From Symbiodinium natans (lineage: Eukaryota > Sar > Dinophyceae > Suessiales > Symbiodiniaceae): 64,000 nt of DNA. The notes beneath the pieces are model-generated. The model saw only the letters and a program-made list of their open reading frames with translations, searched no databases and had not been told where the DNA came from. Positions within the stretch are counted from its first letter, which is position 1. The number at the start of each line of letters is the position of its first letter. The DNA is taken from positions 2,332,472 through 2,396,471 of the forward strand of contig CAJNDS010001112.1 of NCBI GenBank assembly GCA_905221605.1, read 5' to 3'. Shown here piece by piece: positions 44,656 to 54,228 of the stretch. The translations under genes and the position numbers were made by a program.

Positions 44656-44725
44656 CTCCAAGAACGATAGACTGCCTGCGGTTCGGCCGGCTATGCGGGA
44701 GCGAAAAAAACCCTAAACCCTAAAC
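44656..44725. repeat. ITR-linked module B (copy 3 of 3)
   Basis: CCTCCAAGAAC, then TGCCTGCGGTTCGGCC and CTATGCGGGAGC, A-run, CCCTAAA. Copies 1 and 2 are at about 3247-3310 and 22148-22225. Confidence 0.75.
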
Positions 44726-46077
44726 CGCAACCGAGAATTGAACTTAACTATCAGTTTGGCGCTCGGGGCTTGAACTCCCAACCCGCATCAGCCTGTGTCC
44801 TTCCAGGAGAGCTCATCCGCAGAGGCGAGTACTTTGAGCTCGCCAGAAGCTCGGAGGTTTATGTCAAGCCCTCAACCCTCAACCCGGAACCTCCAGAGCT
44901 TTGGCATTTAGAAGGTTTAGGGGTTGAGGGTTGGGAGTGGAGGCAACAAAAAAAACAGCCCCTGTGCAACACAGGACAAGCAACGGGGTTGTTCTCTCCT
45001 TAGGGTTGAGTCTCACTTCAACATGCCACCCCCTTGATGAAACACGATGCCTGTATTGCTTGTATGGCGAGAACACGGGAGGCCCTTAATCTTATAATCA
45101 CTCCAGAACTACCAGCCGAAAAAATGCCCCCCAAGCGGAAGCACGGCAGCAAGCCCTAAACCCTAAACCCTTTTGTTTGTGATGTTGTTTTGGCGTTTTG
45201 GGACCACAAAATTAGGGTCCTCAGAATATGTTACTATATGAAGCTCTAAGCCTTAAACCCTAAACCCCAAGTAGATAATAATATCTTTACACACACATGT
45301 GTATATGTGTGCATCGAATGAAGGAAGAAGGAGCCGCATAATATATTGCCACCCCCCCCCCCCCCCCCCAAAGAAACGCAAACGTCGGATAGAAAACGCA
45401 TTCAACATGCCAGGTGTAGGGTTATACGCGCCTCATGTCAGGTTTTAGCCGGTTAGGGCAAAAGGTACAGTTACCCATACTTAGAACCCCCAGTTCCAAG
45501 CCCCCCCACGAATCTCCAGCAAAACTGGATAAAGCGATTTGCGTTGGCCGGGTGATGGTGAGTAACCTTTAATTTTCCTTGGGATTGTGTTTTCAATGCC
45601 ATTCCGAAGGTTGAGCTTTAGTTTCCGTAGGACACTGAGTGCTTGGAGGATCATGAACACTTGTAAAGTAGGCTAGTGGTACCCCAGCAAGATTATAGCC
45701 AGTGAGAGCCGTAGTTACGCCATTTCTCACTCCCTGCACCTAAAAACCGGGTTTAGGGTTTAGGGTTTATAGGGTTTAGGGTGTAGGGTTTAGGGTTTAG
45801 GGTTTAGGGTTCTGAAGAAGAGACATGGCACATCATGTGGGTCGCCCTCAGCACGGCAGGCCTACAAACCTCAAATCCCTAAGCCCTAGGTACTTCCAGG
45901 GCCGTACTAATTGAATTTAGGGTTTAGGGTTTAGGGTTCTGAGTTACTAGACCCTCAAAGACACTATGATTAGTCAGGCCCCGCGAACTGCAGGGAAACA
46001 TCGAGACAACCCCGAAGTCCAACTCCCTGGCCCCATGGCCTGAGGCCACTCGATTTTCAAATCGAAGCTACAGCCTC

Positions 46078-46134
46078 AGGGTTTAGGGTTTAGGGTTTAG
46101 GGTTTAGGGTTTAGGGTTTAGGGTTTAGGGTTAG
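46078..46134 (+). repeat. ITR, TTTAGGG x 8
   Basis: Perfect units. Confidence 0.95.
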
Positions 46135-46572
46135 TTTTTGGAGTAGAGGGATACCCTGTGTTGGGCGGGGGGGGCTCCTCTACTAAGGCGAAGGTTTGGG
46201 GGTTGGGGGTTCCTATGAAAAGTGAAAGAAAAAAGCCTCCGCCGCGTTCCTGTCATACAAATTCTAATGTTTGTTTGGGGGGGCCTAGTTATAACCCTTC
46301 TGCTCCAAATCGCCCAAAGTAGGTATGATTTACGGGCTGCAGACCCCAATGTGGGTATTATTTCTTTTGGAGCCCTAGTAGGGTAAAGGTACCCCCTACT
46401 ATGGCAACTTTGCCGCGAAGTGTTGGCGATTCTAAGTGAGGCGGGTTTCGGGTATGGGGGTTGCATGTTAGTTGAGAAGTTATAGGGTTATTCCTACCTT
46501 AGCTAAGGTTATTAGAACTACCCATGAATCTTCAAGTGGGGGGGGGGTTCCTTGTGGGCCCAGGGGCAAGTT

Positions 46573-46682
46573 ACACCAAAAGAGCCCAATATCCTTAGTT
46601 AGGGAATGCTGCTTAATTTATATAGGGATCCTTAATATGATTTAAGGTATATTCCTTAATTAAAGGGTGGCTCTTTGGGCAG
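46573..46682. mobile_element. MITE-5 copy
   Basis: CCAAAAGAGCCCAATATCC at the left and GGCTCTTTGGGC at the right, with the same AT-rich interior as 35914-36025. Confidence 0.7.
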
Positions 46683-47569
46683 GTCTTTGCTTTTGGGTTT
46701 AGGGATGCTTGGGCAGCCGGACCTTTCGGATCTGCTTGCAGCTGGCGCTTGAGTTGTTTAGGGTTTAGGGTTTAAGGGCTGAGTTCAAAAGGGCTTTCAA
46801 GAGATGCTGCTGGGCATCGTATCTTGTTTCGCGCCATTGACTAGGCGCCGAAAGGCCGACCTTCATGCTCTTAGAGACAGTTAGCCAAGCCGGACTGCCC
46901 GGAAGGAAGAGTTGAGTATTCTTCAGGGCACGAAGAATTCAGACGTTCCCCTTGTACGAGCTGACAGGGTTTCAGACTGATGGCTTAGTGTCCAGAATGG
47001 GTTGGTGACACGACCATGCGCCGGTGTTTTCGAGTCATGAATGAAGGGTCCGGTACAGATCAAACTAAACATGCAACCTCGAACCCTAAACCCTAAATCC
47101 TAAACCCTAAATTTGCTACGAAGATGGACGAGCAGTATCGAAAGCATGCCTGTGCTCCTACAAAACAGAAGAGTCGAAATCCTTGTCATCCCAAACCCTC
47201 AAGCAAAAAAGCCCTCATCAACCCTGCTTGACATGCTTCTGCCCAGGTTGCCCTGGACGCTTTGCTGCAGGCAGGCAGAATCGTTTTGGCTCCAAACCCT
47301 CGAGGGTTTCCCCAGCCAGACCCCAAAGCATGCCCCACAAAGCCTCGCGAAGGAACACATACCAGAACAGAACCGAAGAGAGGAACTACAGTTGAGCATG
47401 AAAAACCCTAAACCCCAAACCCTAAACCCTAAACCGTTGTTTAAAGTTTAAAACGGGACCGGACCCGGAACCCGAGTGCGGCCATAGACCCCCTAAACCA
47501 CCCAACCCCTGACCCTAAGCCACGAATTCACCGTCCACAGCCCAGGGCCCCCAGAACCCTTGACCTTTA

Positions 47570-48047
47570 AGGGTTTAGGGTTTAGGGTTTAGGGTTTAGG
47601 GTTTAGGGTTTAGGGCTAGGGTTTAGGGTTTAGGGTTTAGGGTTTAGGGCTTAGGAAGCCCCTTCAACCCTAAGTTCGCTTAGGTTAGGTTTGTGGGAGC
47701 TGTTGTCATGAGTAGACCTGGTGCATGAGTGTCCAAGACGTCACGATCAGGAAGCTCAAAATGCCTCAGAAGCAGTGTGCGAGTGCTGCATCTTAGTTAG
47801 AGAGGTCTAAATCTCCTGTCGTCGCCAAGCCTGCCAAGAAAAAGCCCTCAAACCTAAACCCTAAACCCTAAACCTAAACCCTTAAATAAGTCCTATAGAC
47901 GAAGGCCACCTCGGAGTTGAACCTGCCGGCCGAGCCTGGCGGCCCCTGGGCACGAAACGGACGACTACTGTTTGCTAGGGTTTAGGGTTTAGGGTTTAGG
48001 GTTTAGGGTTTAGGGTTCAGGGTTTAGGGTTTAGGGTTTAGGGTTGC
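47570..48047. repeat. ITR cluster
   Basis: 47570-47656 plus, 47850-47885 minus, 47978-48047 plus. Confidence 0.9.
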
Positions 48048-48162
48048 CCTAAGCTAAGGGCTCCAGATAGCCCAGGCTAGGTATGATTTACAGACTTTAG
48101 GCTCCAATGTAGGTAGTATCAGTAGTATCTCTATACTTCTACACTTGGTGCCCTAAAGTGAG

Positions 48163-48263
48163 AACCCCCCCCCCTAACTATAAAGATAATAATCCCAGTT
48201 TGGCCCTTATACGGAAGAACATGTGTAGTTTTTTGAGGGTTCTTAAGCAAATAGCAGTTGAGC
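48163..48263. mobile_element. MITE-6 copy fused to a MITE-11 copy
   Basis: GAACCCCCCCCCCTAACTA begins directly after a MITE-11 element (about 48052-48160). The right end GGGTTCTTAAGCAAATAGCAG is complete. Confidence 0.55.
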
Positions 48264-48694
48264 TGTTTACGCGCTCAGGGGTTTAGGGTTTAGGGGTTTA
48301 GTTTACGGTTTAGGGTTTAGGGGTTCAGGGGCTTAGGGTTTCGGGATTTAGGGACTTCGGGGAGTAAGGGCATGGGTTTAGGGATTTAAGGATGTAGAGT
48401 CCCAGCTGCAGGGATGTAGGGTTTTTAGGGAAACCTTAAACCCTAAAGCCTAAACCCTAAACCCTAAACCCAGCAAAAAAGGCTTTTAGGGATGGAGGGT
48501 TTTGGGGTTTGGGTTACAGAAGGAGGGATCTCCAGGCACTTCGGGTGAAACCTCCACCCTAAACCATGACCCCTGTAGACGGTACAAAGAACGTACCCAG
48601 CAGCAGAACACCGAATTCTGGAGGGGCTTTACTTTCCGGATCCTCCTAGGGGCGTAGGGGTCTGGGGGTGCCGAGAGGCTTCCTGCGCAGCATC

Positions 48695-50149
48695 ATGCCC
48701 CTTGAAATTGAGGTGAGCCTGCTAAGTGGCAGAGCAGTTTCACTGCAAGCTGGGTCCGATGAGTCTGTGGAAACCTTAAGGAGAAGGGCGCAGAGAAGTC
48801 TTTCAGTTGGTAGAGGCAAACTCTTGGACTCCTCCGGAGGTGTCCTGAATGGAGCGGCCACGCTGGAGGAATCTGGGCTCGGCAGCGGCGAGACGCTGAC
48901 TTTGCAGATAGGGGAGGTTAACGTCTGTGGCAACAGTCGTGCTTTTGCTGCTTTGCTTGGCGATGGGTCGGTTGCGACCTGGGGATGCGATGAGCATGGC
49001 GGCGACAGCAGTGCAGTGCAAGATCAGCTGAAGGACGTGCAGCAGATCCAAGCTACCGGCCGCGCTTTTGCTGCCATTCTGGGCGACAAGTCTGTTGTGA
49101 CCTGGGGAGCTGCTTATTTCGGTGGCGACAGCAGTGCTGTGCAAGATCAGCTGAAGGACGTGCAGCAGATCCAAGCCGCGAGTGAAGCTTTTGCTGCCGT
49201 TCTGAGTGATGGTTCCGTTGTGACTTGGGGCAGCGCGTGGAATGGCGGCGACAGCAGTGATGTGCAAGATCAGCTGAAGGACGTGCAGCAGATCCAAGCC
49301 GCGACCGCAGCTTTTGCTGCTATTCTGGGTGATGGTTCTGTTGTGACCTGGGGCAATGCAGAGTGTGGCGGCGACAGCAGAGCAGTGCAAGATCAGCTGA
49401 AGGACGTGCACCGGATCCAGGCTGCCAGGCTCGCTTTTGCTGCGGTTCTGGGTGATGGTTCTGTTGTGACCTGGGGCGACGCTGTGGATGGCGGCGATAG
49501 CAGTGCTGTGCAAGATCAACTGAAGGACGTGCGCCGGATCCAAGCTACCAGGTACGCTTTTGCTGCTTTGCTTGGCGATGGGTCGGTTGTGACCTGGGGA
49601 TGCGATGAGCATGGCGGCGACAGCAGTGCAGTGCAAGATCAGCTGAAGGACGTGCAGCAGATCCAAGCTACCGGCCATTCTTTTGCTGCCATTCTGGGAG
49701 ATAAGTCTGTTGTGACCTGGGGAGATGCTATTCTCGGCGGCGACAGCAGTGCTGTGCAAGATCAGCTGAAGGACGTGCAGGAGATCCAAGCCGCGAGTGC
49801 AGCTTTTGCTGCCGTTCTGGGTGATGGTTCTGTTGTGACCTGGGGCAGCACAGGGAATGGCGGCGACAGCAATGCTGTCCAAGATCAGCTGAAGGACGTG
49901 CAGCAGATCCAAGCCGCGAGCACAGCTTTTGCTGCTATTCTGGATGATGGGTCTGTTGTGACCTGGGGCAAAGCATCGTACGGTGCAGATAGCAGTGCAG
50001 TGCAAGACCAGCTGAAAGGCGTGCAAAAGATCCAAGCTACCGGTCACGCTTGTGCTGCCGTTCTGGGCGATGGTTCTGTTGTGACCTGGGGTGATGCTGA
50101 GGATGGCGGCGACAGCAGTGCTGTGCAAGATCAGCTGCTGAACTTGTAG
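48695..50149 (+). CDS. Ubiquitin-like plus RCC1-like repeat protein (HERC-like)
   Basis: 484 residues in a single exon. ATG at 48695 is preferred over an in-frame GTG nine codons upstream because the ubiquitin-like fold starts there (MPLEIEVSLLSGR). Residues 1-72 resemble a ubiquitin-like domain; residues 75-484 are ten RCC1-like repeats of about 41 residues, each with AFAAxLGDGSVVTWG and GGDSSAVQDQLKD. RCC1 repeats form beta-propellers used in protein or chromatin binding and nucleotide exchange. No HECT domain follows, so the ligase activity implied by HERC names cannot be assumed. Repeats 1-5 and 6-10 pair off one to one (CDEHGG in 1 and 6, GDKSVVTWG in 2 and 7), showing block duplication. 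The gene has no introns and may be a retrogene. The reverse strand is also open for 467 codons, an effect of the repeat's codon use. Confidence 0.85.
   Translation: MPLEIEVSLLSGRAVSLQAGSDESVETLRRRAQRSLSVGRGKLLDSSGGVLNGAATLEESGLGSGETLTLQIGEVNVCGNSRAFAALLGDGSVATWGCDEHGGDSSAVQDQLKDVQQIQATGRAFAAILGDKSVVTWGAAYFGGDSSAVQDQLKDVQQIQAASEAFAAVLSDGSVVTWGSAWNGGDSSDVQDQLKDVQQIQAATAAFAAILGDGSVVTWGNAECGGDSRAVQDQLKDVHRIQAARLAFAAVLGDGSVVTWGDAVDGGDSSAVQDQLKDVRRIQATRYAFAALLGDGSVVTWGCDEHGGDSSAVQDQLKDVQQIQATGHSFAAILGDKSVVTWGDAILGGDSSAVQDQLKDVQEIQAASAAFAAVLGDGSVVTWGSTGNGGDSNAVQDQLKDVQQIQAASTAFAAILDDGSVVTWGKASYGADSSAVQDQLKGVQKIQATGHACAAVLGDGSVVTWGDAEDGGDSSAVQDQLLNL
48917..50146 (+). repeat. 123-bp RCC1 coding repeats, 2 x 5 higher-order array
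   Basis: Ten tandem units of about 123 bp encode the RCC1-like repeats. Units 1-5 (about 48917-49528) and 6-10 (about 49529-50146) are duplicates of each other. Units 1-2 and 6-7 are nearly identical in DNA, including silent positions. Confidence 0.85.
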
Positions 50150-50867
50150 CATATGCTGCGCGTGGTTGAGCCAAAGGCTAGGAGTGTTGTTGTGCGGTTT
50201 TGACAAGGCTAACTCCTTGAGCAGCGTTTGGACATAAGGCTGCTTGTTCGTTCTCTAAGCCCTTTTGAGGTATGCCGTGATGCTGCATGTTTAGTAGCAG
50301 GCGTGCGCTTCGTTGGTAAACCCTAAACCCCGAGCCCGAACCCCCCCAGAAAGGGCGAGGAAACCAAGTCCCGGAGTCCCAGTGCTCAATTTCTCCGTTC
50401 TCCATTGCAAAACCCTGCAACTTGGGGGAGGAGGGGGCGTGCAACGGGTCTTGTCGGCATGGTCTTAGGGGTTATGATTTTTTTGGTAAGTGCCTTATCA
50501 ACCAGTTGACGAACATACCCAGGACAAGGAGCACCCTGGCCCCGTAAACAGGTACGTCAGGCGAAGGCACCGCAAACCCTAATGTGAGTCAGCCCGGGGC
50601 GAACGCTGGGGGACCCCGCGCATATCGCCGGCCAATAAGCAAACATCACTTCACCAAACCTTCGGGCTCATGATGCCCCCCTGTCCCAGACCCGTGGGAG
50701 GATCTGAAAAGTAGAACTCCCAAGAAGTACGCGATACTAGTACTGGGTCATTCTTAGGTTCTCTTAAAGGGATCTACTTGTTGGATCCTCCCAGAGGTCT
50801 GGGGTTTTGGGGGTCTCCAAACCCTCCCTGCGGACCCCCGTCTGTTACCAGGGCCCCAGTCTGCCTA

Positions 50868-51390
50868 AAACCCCAAACCCTAAACCCTAAACCCCAAACC
50901 CGAAACCCGAAACCCTAAACCCTAAACCCCAAACCCGAAACCCTAAACCCGAAACCCTAAACCCTAAACCCTAAACTTCCTGCCCAGGATCCCAGGTGCT
51001 TGTATGGAAGGGAGGCCAGGCCGGCATGGGCTTGCGGGCGGCTGCAGCTTAATTCCTCCCTCCCAAGGGTTTAGGGTTTAGGGTTTAGGGTTTAGGGTTT
51101 AGGGTTTAGGGTTAGGGTTTAGGGTTTAATTAGGGTTTAGGGTTACCTGAGAGAATCTTCACCCCCGAAGCCCGAAAGCCGAAGTCCGGCTCGAAACCCT
51201 AAACCCTAAACCCGATGGACCCGAGAAGCCCCAAACCCTGTGGACTCGAGAAGTCCTAAACCCTAAACCCTAAACCCTAAACCCTAAACCCTAAACCCTA
51301 AACCCTAAACCCTAAACCCTAAACCCTAAACCCTAAACCCTAAACCCTAAACCCTAAACCCTAAACCCTAACCCTAAACCCAAAACCCAT
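50868..51390. repeat. ITR cluster
   Basis: 50868-50980 minus with CCCGAAA variants, 51066-51150 plus, 51255-51390 minus (about eighteen units). Confidence 0.95.
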
Positions 51391-51409
51391 TTCTTTCCGT
51401 TTGCGCCCC

Positions 51410-51652
51410 GTGCCCAGACCCCTAGGGAGGATCCAAAAAACAGAAACCCCCAAATAGTACCCTATACTACCCTATACTACTATCGTGTCATTCTTAATTA
51501 GGAACCCTTAAGGGGACCTATTTGGGTCATTTAGGAAATCTGCAGGGGATCTATATGGGTCATTCTTAGGAACCCTTCAGGGGATCTTTTTGGGTCATTC
51601 TGGGGAACCCTTAAGGGGATATAGTTTTTGGATACTCGTTGGGGTCTGGGTG
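51410..51652. mobile_element. MITE-13 with tandem body units
   Basis: GCCCAGACCCCTAGGGAGGA at the left and GTTGGGGTCTGGG at the right. Inside, a unit with GGGGATCTATTTGGGTCATT recurs about four times. Shorter relatives lie at 37608-37703 and 50684-50812. Confidence 0.7.
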
Positions 51653-51702
51653 TGCTCCCTGGGCTAAGGTATGCTAAGGTTTGCCATGCGGGGTTTTCAG
51701 AC

Positions 51703-51780
51703 CTAAACCCTAAACCCTAAACCCTAAACCCTAAACCCTAAACCCTAAACCCTAAACCCTAAACCCTAAACCCTAAACCC
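51703..51780 (-). repeat. ITR, CCCTAAA x 11
   Basis: Perfect units. Confidence 0.95.
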
Positions 51781-52051
51781 ATCCTGATCACCTAGTGGAG
51801 TCCCATGGGATCCTATAGTTACTCAACCCAAATGAATTTGCGCTAAATGAATTTGCCCACTCAGGCGCAATTGAGGGCTATTTGGGTTTTAGTTGAAGAG
51901 GGGTGTAGTTCGAGGCAGAGGTGCACACACTAGCATACGTGAAAAGACTCCAAGGAATGACCCTCCCATGCAAGTCCTTTCCTTAACTGGGCCCTGAAAA
52001 AAGCGAGGCAAGCCTCGCTGGAAGCGTGGGTCAGTAAGCAGAGAATCCCAG

Positions 52052-52164
52052 ATCTTCCAAAACCCCTTATGTGAGGAATTTTCCCTAATTCAATATATAC
52101 TAAGGATCATTATTATGAATTAGGGTATATTCCTTAATCAAGGGGTTTTGGAAGATCTGGGAAT
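52052..52164. mobile_element. MITE related to MITE-5
   Basis: CCCAGATCTTCCAAAACCCC and its complement GGGGTTTTGGAAGATCTGGG bound an AT-rich palindromic interior with ATATACTAAGGAT. Confidence 0.75.
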
Positions 52165-52761
52165 TGTGCTAGCTCAGGGCCGACAGGGTGGGAGTAGGAG
52201 CATAGATTTGTAGCCAGAGAGTTTAACAGCACCATGAGCAAGAGTCCAGAAGACGGGAGACCCAGCAGAGGGATACAGAGAGGGTTGCTGGTTTAGGGTT
52301 TAGGGCTTAGAGTTTAGGGTTTAGGGTTTAGGGTTTAGGGTTTGGGGCACTGTGGTGATGCCGAAGACACCCTGAACCCTCGAAAGGAAGAGTTGGTTTA
52401 GATGCAGTGCAAGTCGAAGCCCAGGACTGCAGCAACACCAGAAAGCCTTGTCAGCCCTAAATACATATATTCAAGAAGCTGCAGACTCAGTAAGAACAGA
52501 GAAGAGGCATACAAAAGAGCGACAGAAACCCTTACCCCAACAACTCCTCTATATAGATAGTGGGGATACAAGGCAACTAATATTCCTCATTCCCCCTGAA
52601 GAACCTCCTCAAGTCTCAAGACTCCCAAACCCTAAACCCTAAACCCTAAACCCTAAACCCTAAACCCTAAACCCCTTCGGCAAAAGCCATGGGCCGAAGA
52701 GCCTCCTCATCGGTTCTGGAGGTGAAGGCCACTCCAGCAAAGGTCTCATTCAGGGCGTCAG

Positions 52762-53070
52762 GGTTTAGGGTTATAGGGTTTGGGGTTGAGGGTTATAGGG
52801 TTGTAGGGTTTAGGGTTATAGGGTGTAAGGGTTATAGGGTTTGGGGTTGAGGGTTAGAGGGTTAGAGGGTTAGAGGGTTTGAGGGTTTGAGGGTTTGAGG
52901 GTTAGAGGGTTATAGGGTTTGGGGTTGAGGGTTATAGGGCTATAGGGCTGTAGGGTTATAGGGTTATAGGGTTATGGGGCTATAGGGTTATAGGGTTTGG
53001 GGTTGAGGGTTATAGGGTTATAGGGTTATAGGGTTTGGGGTTAGAGGGTTAGATGGTTATAGGGTTACAG
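52762..53070 (+). repeat. Long degenerate telomere-like array
   Basis: About 300 bp of GGGTTATA, GGGTTAGA, GGGTTTGA and GGGTTTGGGGTTGA units, with larger blocks repeated. Confidence 0.85.
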
Positions 53071-53088
53071 GGTTGTCGTGGTGTTTAC

Positions 53089-53143
53089 GACCATTTGCTT
53101 AAGAACCCCGCCCCCCCCCCCAAAAAAAAAAAAAAAAAAAACA

Positions 53144-53180
<37 letters not shown>

Positions 53181-53273
53181 TATATTTATAGATATATATA
53201 TATATGTACAATAATAACCCTGTATTGCCCTTGTAAGGGATAATATTTGAGGGGTTCCTAAGCAAATAGTAGT
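53089..53273. mobile_element. MITE-6 copy enlarged by poly-C, poly-A and TA runs
   Basis: ACCATTTGCTTAAGAACCCC at the left and GGGGTTCCTAAGCAAATAGT at the right. A C run, an A run and a long TA-rich stretch have expanded inside. Confidence 0.75.
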
Positions 53274-53368
53274 TTAGGGTCTGGGGCTTCTTGTTTTCGC
53301 GTTCCCTTCTACACCCCCTTTAACCCACAAAGGGTATTCCTTTTTTTCCTAGGGGTGGGCCGAGACTT

Positions 53369-53515
53369 GGGCTGTTCCCCCTTATACTGGCCGTCCTTAA
53401 TACGGATTACATGTATCCCCTATTGTATTCCCTTTTAAGTAGGATTACATGTATCCCCTATTGTAATCCCTTTTAAGGACTGTTGGACTGTTGGATACTG
53501 TTGGTATAAGGGCAC
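53369..53515. mobile_element. MITE-3 copy with internal tandem duplication
   Basis: Left end TTGGGCTGTTCCCCCTTATA. A unit containing GGATTACATGTATCCCC is duplicated; the right end has ACTGTTGGTATAAGGG. Confidence 0.6.
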
Positions 53516-53921
53516 ACCCCCAGATGCCTTGGGCACAGGCCGGATTTTCGAAGATCCGAACTCCATCAAGGTCGAGGCCGGCGCCTTTCACCAGTATTTT
53601 TTATCGGCGGATCTGGGTAGGGGTTAGGATGTAGTGATGTAGGGTTTAGGGTTTAGCGTTTTGTGTTTGCCCTGTTTGTGTTTATAACGGACCCTACATA
53701 CCCACATTTTTCGAAGGGTTTCAAGGCCAACCCAGAGGGAGGCGTTTGCACGGGAGACTGTTGCAGCCTTTTGACGGCCTCATCGGCGCTTGCACCTAAA
53801 CCCTCCCTAAGCCTGGTTTAGGGCTCAGGGTTTGGGGTTGAGGGTTTAGGGTTACAAGTGACTCTGGGCCAGGTTAGACGACCCAAATGCCAGCCACGTG
53901 GGCCGCACTTGCTGGAATGGA

Positions 53922-54033
53922 CTTACTTCGCCAATTTTCGCCAGTAGTTGAACTTTAAACTTTTTTGGGTTTCTTTGGGTAGGAATAGTATAAAAGTTTA
54001 ACGTTTTCCCCGCAAGGTTATTGGAGCAGTAAG
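53922..54033. mobile_element. MITE-8 copy upstream of the plastid gene
   Basis: CTTACTTCGCCAAT and ATTGGAGCAGTAAG are the ends. It ends about 195 bp before the ATG of the plastid-targeted protein, in the likely promoter region. Confidence 0.7.
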
Positions 54034-54163
54034 TGGATCCAGCTGTATGATCCAACCTGAGCTATGGGCACTGGGCAGCTACGTCGGTTGGAAGTTTGCG
54101 TTTCGTAATTTGCCCAAAACAAAGCCCACGAAAAGCCCCAAGCCGACCCCCAACCCTTAAACC

Positions 54164-54176
54164 GCCATTTTCGCTC
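54164..54176 (+). other. Possible degenerate spliced-leader relic
   Basis: GCCATTTTCGCTC differs at one base from the dinoflagellate spliced leader (GCCATTTTGGCTC) and lies about 65 bp upstream of the plastid gene's ATG, a normal 5' UTR distance. The final AAG of the leader is displaced (GATAAG follows). If real, the gene is a retroposed copy of a trans-spliced mRNA, in keeping with its lack of introns. The match is short enough to occur by chance. Confidence 0.4.
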
Positions 54177-54228
54177 GATAAGTTTTTGGCCAGTGCTGCC
54201 GGGGTCGTTTTGCCAGCTGCCTTGGGTC

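Larger units (their letters stand above)
44726..48694. other. Non-coding patchwork upstream of the RCC1-like gene
   Basis: C run (45352-45369), MITE-10, -11, -5, -6 copies and ITRs. 46790-47090 and 47110-47400 are repeat-free but unrecognised. No spliced-leader relic was seen before the RCC1-like ATG. Confidence 0.6.
50150..53921. other. Non-coding patchwork
   Basis: MITE-13 copies, the MITE-5 relative, MITE-6 and MITE-3 copies and large ITRs. 50150-50320 is probably the 3' flank of the RCC1-like gene. Confidence 0.6.

Noticed and set aside
48803-50206. 467-codon ORF on the minus strand opposite the RCC1-like gene
   Set aside because: It is a shadow of the repeated sense codons. The sense strand has the ubiquitin-like and RCC1 motifs; the antisense has none.
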